Origin: Acidobacteriota bacterium
GTDB lineage: Bacteria; Acidobacteriota; Terriglobia; UBA7540
Length of the DNA: 20,811 nt
Assembly (NCBI GenBank): GCA_021827245.1
Contig: JAKAWN010000068.1
Span: forward strand, 1 to 20,811
Direction: 5' to 3'
Shown here in pieces: positions 17,874 through 20,811 of this stretch. The notes below the pieces were generated by a model. That model made no database searches, was not told the DNA's origin, and worked only from the letters and a program-made list of their open reading frames with translations. Positions within the stretch are counted from its first letter, which is position 1; every line of letters begins with the position of its first letter. The position numbers were made by a program, and so were the translations under genes.

Positions 17874-19046
17874 CTAACTGCTTTTCGAGATGTGTGCCAG
17901 AATCCTCTCCACCCCTTCCCGAAAAACCTCCTCTAGAGTCAGCAAGCTGATGACAAGATGGCCATCAGCAGGGAAATCGTAGAAATGGCCGGGGTGAACC
18001 AGAACGCCTTGCTTCGCCAGCAGACCCACCGCCCAATCCTCATCGCTCACTGCCGCGGACACTTTCAAAATCGCGTACCAGCCGCCCTCGGTTCTAAGAC
18101 GCGAGACCACCGGACACGAGGGCGCCGCCCGGTCAAGCCAACACAAGTTGGAACGCAGTCGCTCCATAATCGCCGGCTGCACCTTTTTTCGATGTTCAAG
18201 AAGGGCAGGAAGGGCGTAGGAGACCGGAGCGCTTACGGAAAGGTACGTATCCGCGATCACCTCCGTGCGGTCCGTGGCGATCTCCGATTCCTCCTTGGGT
18301 CCGCTAATCACTACCCAGCCGAGTTTCATCTGGGGGAGTGCCGAGATCTTTGACAAACCGCTCAATGTAAATGTAAGACACGTAGAATCAGCAGAATGTG
18401 AAACAACGCGACTCGCGCCGGTCTCAATGGCATAATCAGCAAAGACTTCGTCCGCAATCAAGGCTGCGCGATTCCGCCGGCAGCATTCCGTCAGAAAGTC
18501 AAGTTCGCCTGGCCTGACGAATGAACCCGTTGGATTGTTTGGATGAACCACAATCATTGCCCTGGTGCGAGGTTCCCAGCGGTTTCCCACCGCGTCCTGG
18601 TCGATGCGCCATTCGCGATCGTAGCGCAGGGGGTAAGGGACAACTTCCACGTCGTTGATGCCGGCAAGGAAATCGAAAAGCGGATAACTCGGCTGCGGAA
18701 TAAGGACCTTGTCACCCGGGTCTGCCAGAAGCCGAAAAATGTAAGTGTAGGCTTCGCTGGTGCTGGCGGTCAGGAAAACCTGTTCTGGGCGTACCGGCAC
18801 GCCGCGGGCCGCATAATATTCGCACACGGCCTGACGTGCGCTAAGCGGTCCGCGCGGGTCGGGATCATAGGTCAGAGATTGCGGATCCTGGAGTGATGCG
18901 AGGATCTCGGGGTCAGCCGCAAAGCCGCAGCGGGTGGGGTTGGATTCCGTAAGGTCAAGGACACGCAGCCCCCGCAGACGGCACTCTTCGAGCTGCCGGG
19001 TGAGCCGGTTGGGTGCCAGAAGCCAGTCCGTACGCGATGAAAACAT
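17874..19046 (-). CDS. PLP-dependent aminotransferase, fold type I, atypical active site
   Basis: This is a 390-residue aspartate-aminotransferase-fold enzyme, probably cytosolic. Recognisable elements are the N-terminal DLTESNPTRCG, ASTSEAYTYIF near 94-104, IPQPSYPLFDF, HPNNPTGSF with Asn171, the PLP-pyridine Asp199 in LIADEVFADY, and the Schiff-base Lys233 in TLSGLSKISALP. Several usually conserved positions differ. The Tyr three residues after the Asp is Phe202. The Arg eight residues after the Lys is Lys241. The C-terminal substrate-carboxylate Arg appears absent in GHLVISLLT, where Val365 or a neighbour occupies the position. It is not the class-III enzyme HemL (glutamate-1-semialdehyde aminomutase), despite lying at the head of the heme genes. 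The substrate is unknown. A long hairpin-forming leader precedes it. Confidence 0.88.
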   Translation of the reverse strand: MFSSRTDWLLAPNRLTRQLEECRLRGLRVLDLTESNPTRCGFAADPEILASLQDPQSLTYDPDPRGPLSARQAVCEYYAARGVPVRPEQVFLTASTSEAYTYIFRLLADPGDKVLIPQPSYPLFDFLAGINDVEVVPYPLRYDREWRIDQDAVGNRWEPRTRAMIVVHPNNPTGSFVRPGELDFLTECCRRNRAALIADEVFADYAIETGASRVVSHSADSTCLTFTLSGLSKISALPQMKLGWVVISGPKEESEIATDRTEVIADTYLSVSAPVSYALPALLEHRKKVQPAIMERLRSNLCWLDRAAPSCPVVSRLRTEGGWYAILKVSAAVSDEDWAVGLLAKQGVLVHPGHFYDFPADGHLVISLLTLEEVFREGVERILAHISKSS

Positions 19047-19139
19047 AACGCTCTTGTCGCGGTTTTACCGAGACTGGAGCAACCCCTGACTCCCGTCGTT
19101 CGCCGCCTGTAGCCGACGGCCCCCTCCCGGAAACCGCGA
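19047..19139 (-). promoter_or_regulatory. structured leader upstream of the aminotransferase
   Basis: A 9-bp perfect inverted repeat (TCGCGGTTT at 19057-19065 and AAACCGCGA at 19131-19139 on the plus strand) brackets about 65 nt. Pairing can continue inward with small bulges (CCG with CGG, AG with CT). A second 6-bp repeat (CCGTCG at 19093-19098, CGACGG at 19114-19119) nests inside. In the minus-strand transcript the fold would end about 10 nt before the ATG and next to the weak AAGAG ribosome-binding site. Its role (attenuator, ligand-binding leader, or chance) is not known, and it matches no riboswitch class I can name. Confidence 0.4.
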
Positions 19140-19205
19140 TCGGCGGAGCCGCTCCGTTTATCTCTCCCCGCCCCCGAATGCCTTCAAGCCGGGGAATGTG
19201 TCTGG

Positions 19206-20156
19206 TCAGGCAGTTTCTTTGATGACCTCAAACAGGCCCAGCAACGATTCGCGGGTGCTCTCGACCTTGTTGCCATCGGGGCGCCGGTAATGGGTTTCAA
19301 GTGCCATGTCCCCCTCATAATGCTCGCGACGGAGCGCCTCAAATTGTCCCTTCCAGTCGATAAAGCCTCCACCGACGGGCGCCCACTCGAGTTTGCCGCC
19401 TGGTCCTTCCTTCACGTCCTTGATGTGCATGTGGGCAAACAAGCCCTTCACATGGTTATATCCGTTGGGATATGGAATCTCATGCAGCATAGCGGCATTG
19501 CCCGGATCCCAGTTTCCACGCAGGTGGGGGGAATTGACGTCCCTGATGATCCGGCCCAGCTCCTCGCCCGTCCCGATGTTGCACTCGTGCTCATTTTCGA
19601 GAATCAGCAGGATGTCATTTTCGCCGGCGAGCTTTGCCGCATTCGCCAGCCGGTCGCGCACGTAGGGATAGGCCTTTTCCGGTTGCGGCACGCGCCAATA
19701 GCTGAAAATCCGCACCTTTCGTGTTCCGAAGAATCTCGCCAGCTTGAACGATTCTTGCAGCAGATGATCGGTGTCCCGGTCAGTGAAGTCGGCGCGAAAG
19801 GTGTCACGTTTTTCCTTGCGCGCGGGCATTTGGGGCAGGTTGTACTTGAAAACAGGCGAGCCGATATCGGTAACTTTAAGGTGGTGCTGTTCGACCAGGC
19901 TTTTGGCCCGGTCGAGCTCGGACGGCGACAGGTTCATGATGTTCTTCTGCCACAGTTCGCGCAGTTCGCAGTAACCGAGAGAATAGTGCGAGATAAAATC
20001 AAGCGCCTGCTCAAGATTCTCGGAGATTTCGTCCGTGATGATTCCTAGTTTCCAGCCCATTGCTTTCGAGGTCGTCGCAGCCTTTAAGTATGCCACACTC
20101 GGACAAGCGGCTAGCGTAGCAGCCAAGAAACTCCGGCGGGTCAATGTTCCTCGCAT
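19206..20156 (-). CDS. TIM-barrel sugar phosphate isomerase/epimerase-like protein with Tat-type signal
   Basis: This is a 316-residue xylose-isomerase-like TIM barrel (AP-endonuclease-2 superfamily). The N-terminus MRGTLTRRSFLAATLAAC carries a twin-arginine motif (TRRSFLA) and a short hydrophobic stretch ending near residue 27, so periplasmic export via Tat is likely. Candidate metal ligands are in the expected order: Glu187 (ILENEHE), Asp217 (GNWDPGN), His242/His244 (FAHMHIKD) and Glu287 (ALETHY). Members act on sugars or cyclitols; the substrate cannot be read from sequence. The start at 20156 has GGAGGGA 6 nt upstream. The GTG five codons earlier lies in that site and is rejected. It is separated from the heme genes by 159 nt, so co-function is not implied. 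Confidence 0.87.
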   Translation of the reverse strand: MRGTLTRRSFLAATLAACPSVAYLKAATTSKAMGWKLGIITDEISENLEQALDFISHYSLGYCELRELWQKNIMNLSPSELDRAKSLVEQHHLKVTDIGSPVFKYNLPQMPARKEKRDTFRADFTDRDTDHLLQESFKLARFFGTRKVRIFSYWRVPQPEKAYPYVRDRLANAAKLAGENDILLILENEHECNIGTGEELGRIIRDVNSPHLRGNWDPGNAAMLHEIPYPNGYNHVKGLFAHMHIKDVKEGPGGKLEWAPVGGGFIDWKGQFEALRREHYEGDMALETHYRRPDGNKVESTRESLLGLFEVIKETA

Positions 20157-20162
20157 TGATGC

Positions 20163-20169
20163 TCCCTCC
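20163..20169 (-). promoter_or_regulatory. Shine-Dalgarno site that sets the TIM-barrel gene start
   Basis: The minus strand reads GGAGGGA with a 6-nt spacer (GCATCA) to the ATG at 20156. The competing GTG at 20171 overlaps the site itself, so it is unlikely to be used. Confidence 0.75.
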
Positions 20170-20205
20170 ACGGGTTGAGCGTTTTGACTTCAAGAGGACT
20201 GTGCC

Positions 20206-20233
20206 ATATTACTCCAAAAGTTCTCGTTTGCAA
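20206..20233 (-). promoter_or_regulatory. candidate promoter for the TIM-barrel gene
   Basis: On the minus strand a TTGCAA box (20228-20233) is followed after 16 nt by TAATAT (20206-20211). Each matches 4 of 6 bases of the sigma-70 boxes. This would leave a leader of about 40-45 nt before the strong ribosome-binding site. It is a plausible but unproven promoter. It lies just outside the presumed left end of the adjacent insertion sequence. Confidence 0.35.
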
Positions 20234-20250
20234 CCGGTAGGTTGATTCTG

Positions 20251-20691
20251 TGTCATTAGCACATCAAATGTCCGGTTGAATTAGCACGTGATCTGTCCGC
20301 TGAAGGCGGCGAGGAGTATCGGGCATTCTGTGGGAAAGGAGGCAGAATGCGACGATACTCGGAAGCCGCCTGGGAGCGGGCGATGAAGGTTCAGGAAGTG
20401 ATTTTACGGGCGATGACGAAACGGATCACGTGGTGGCAAGCGGCGGAGATCCTGGGGATTTGGGACCGGAGCATGCGGCGCTGGAAGCGGCGGTACGAAC
20501 AGTACGGCTACGACGGGCTGTTCGACCGTCGGCGCGGCAGGCCGAGTCCGAGGCGGGTGCCGATGGAGGTAGCCGAGGAAGTGCTGCGACTCTATCAGGA
20601 GAAATATGCAGACTTCAACGTGCGGCACTTTTACGAGAAGCTGCGGGAAGAGCACGGCATGGAGCTCAGCTACACGTGGGTGAAGCTAGTG
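20251..20691 (+). mobile_element. left-end remnant of an ISNCY-type insertion sequence
   Basis: This is the left part of an insertion sequence: a presumed end near TGTCATTAGCAC at 20251, tandem sub-terminal repeats, a ribosome-binding site and the first part of the transposase gene. The right part is missing because the coding sequence stops conforming to the family at about 20688. The exact left boundary is inferred. No target duplication can be checked because the right end is absent. Confidence 0.6.
20255..20303 (+). repeat. two tandem imperfect 24-25 nt repeats at the IS left end
   Basis: Unit 1 (20255-20279) and unit 2 (20280-20303) share ATTAGCAC, then a variable 5-6 nt, then TGTCCG and TGA. 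They abut directly. Repeats of this kind just inside an IS end commonly serve as transposase-binding sites; here that is an inference. Confidence 0.7.
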
Positions 20692-20694
20692 TAG
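20347..20694 (+). pseudogene. truncated ISNCY-family transposase (N-terminal HTH part)
   Basis: This 115-codon frame matches the N-terminus of ISNCY-type DDE transposases as I recall them. It starts MRRYSEAAWERAMKVQEVIL, has a helix-turn-helix around ITWWQAAEILGIWDRSMRRW (27-46), then YGYDGLFDRRRGRPSPRRVP, and NVRHFYEKLREEHG near 92-105. It ends abruptly after YTWVKL, where family members run on for some 300 residues through the catalytic DDE domain. That domain is absent, so it cannot transpose by itself. A strong AAGGAGG ribosome-binding site (20336-20342) is 4 nt before the ATG. Its strand is opposite to all the core genes, and the break coincides with sequence resembling the end of another element. 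Confidence 0.8.
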
Positions 20695-20811
20695 TGTCCA
20701 ATACATAGCTGGACAATGGTGGGGATTCGGTTTATGCTTGGGCATGTTCCGAAAACTTCCCGTATTGGTTATGAGTCCCACTCAACAGCAACAAATTCAA
20801 CAGTGGCTGAG
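20689..20811 (+). mobile_element. possible left end of a second insertion sequence (runs off right edge)
   Basis: The ISNCY-like frame ends right after a TA dinucleotide (20687-20688). New sequence follows, containing an inverted pair TGTCCA (20695-20700) and TGGACA (20710-20715), then the start of an open frame. This is what an IS630/Tc1-type insertion at TA would look like. The other end and the target duplication lie outside the window, so this remains tentative. Confidence 0.4.
20744..20811 (+). CDS. partial ORF start, possibly an IS630-type transposase
   Basis: The frame opens at ATG 20744 and runs to the edge, 22 codons, beginning MFRKLPVLVMSPTQQQQIQQ. A second in-frame ATG at 20771 gives MSPTQQQQIQQWLS, which resembles the start of IS630-type transposases with their leading helix. 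There is no clear ribosome-binding site. Another frame from ATG 20734 is also open. The fragment is too short to be sure. Confidence 0.3.
   Translation, partial: MFRKLPVLVMSPTQQQQIQQWL

Noticed and set aside
17874..19046. Reading the aminotransferase as HemL (glutamate-1-semialdehyde aminomutase)
   Set aside because: HemL is a class-III enzyme with different motifs; this protein has the class I/II layout (NNPTG, SLSK-like).
19144..19156. CGGAGC/GCTCCG palindrome as a rho-independent terminator of the TIM-barrel gene
   Set aside because: There is no T-run after it on the minus strand. On the plus strand the following bases are only mildly T-rich and no gene precedes it.
1..20811. CRISPR arrays, tRNA or rRNA genes, toxin-antitoxin or defence genes
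   Set aside because: I looked for regular spaced repeats, tRNA-like cloverleaf ends and known defence domains on both strands and saw none.

Overview
The window is a respiratory and heme-biosynthesis block, read almost entirely from the minus strand, with insertion-sequence debris at its right end. The GC content looks to be in the mid-50s percent. A fused NuoCD, a HemD-HemE fusion, a heme gene order like Bacillus hemE-hemH-hemY, a Tat-type sugar-isomerase-like TIM barrel and an ISNCY-type transposase remnant together suggest a soil bacterium of the Acidobacteriota. That assignment is an inference from gene content; no 16S or marker alignment was possible.

Layout, right to left in the direction of transcription: (1) 20172-20811 holds a truncated ISNCY-type transposase on the plus strand, apparently cut short by a second element whose ORF runs off the window. 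(2) 20156-19206 is a signal-peptide-bearing TIM-barrel sugar isomerase-like protein. (3) 19046-13382 is a heme cluster: an unusual PLP aminotransferase, fused uroporphyrinogen-III synthase/decarboxylase, ferrochelatase and HemY-type (copro/proto)porphyrinogen oxidase. (4) 13381-12944 is a 438-bp spacer with one plausible promoter. (5) 12943-1 is the NADH:quinone oxidoreductase (complex I) operon in canonical order nuoA-B-CD-E-F-G-H-I-J-K-L-M. nuoM is cut by the left edge and nuoN presumably follows outside.

The nuo genes are packed with 1-40 nt gaps or ATGA-type overlaps, so they are very likely one translationally coupled transcript. All Fe-S ligand sets expected for NuoB, E, F, G and I are present, including the optional N7 site in NuoG. 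The key antiporter-type Glu/Lys residues are present in NuoL and NuoM. The enzyme therefore looks intact and NADH-dependent. The heme cluster supplies cofactor for downstream quinol-oxidising cytochromes, so the two operons together make a respiratory module.

The most unusual items are the HemD-HemE fusion, the aminotransferase with several non-consensus active-site positions and a strongly structured leader, an 86-nt nuoJ/nuoK overlap, and the apparent nested IS insertion. I did not find a defence system, CRISPR array, RNA gene or clearly new multi-gene system. Most of the window is well-known core metabolism.
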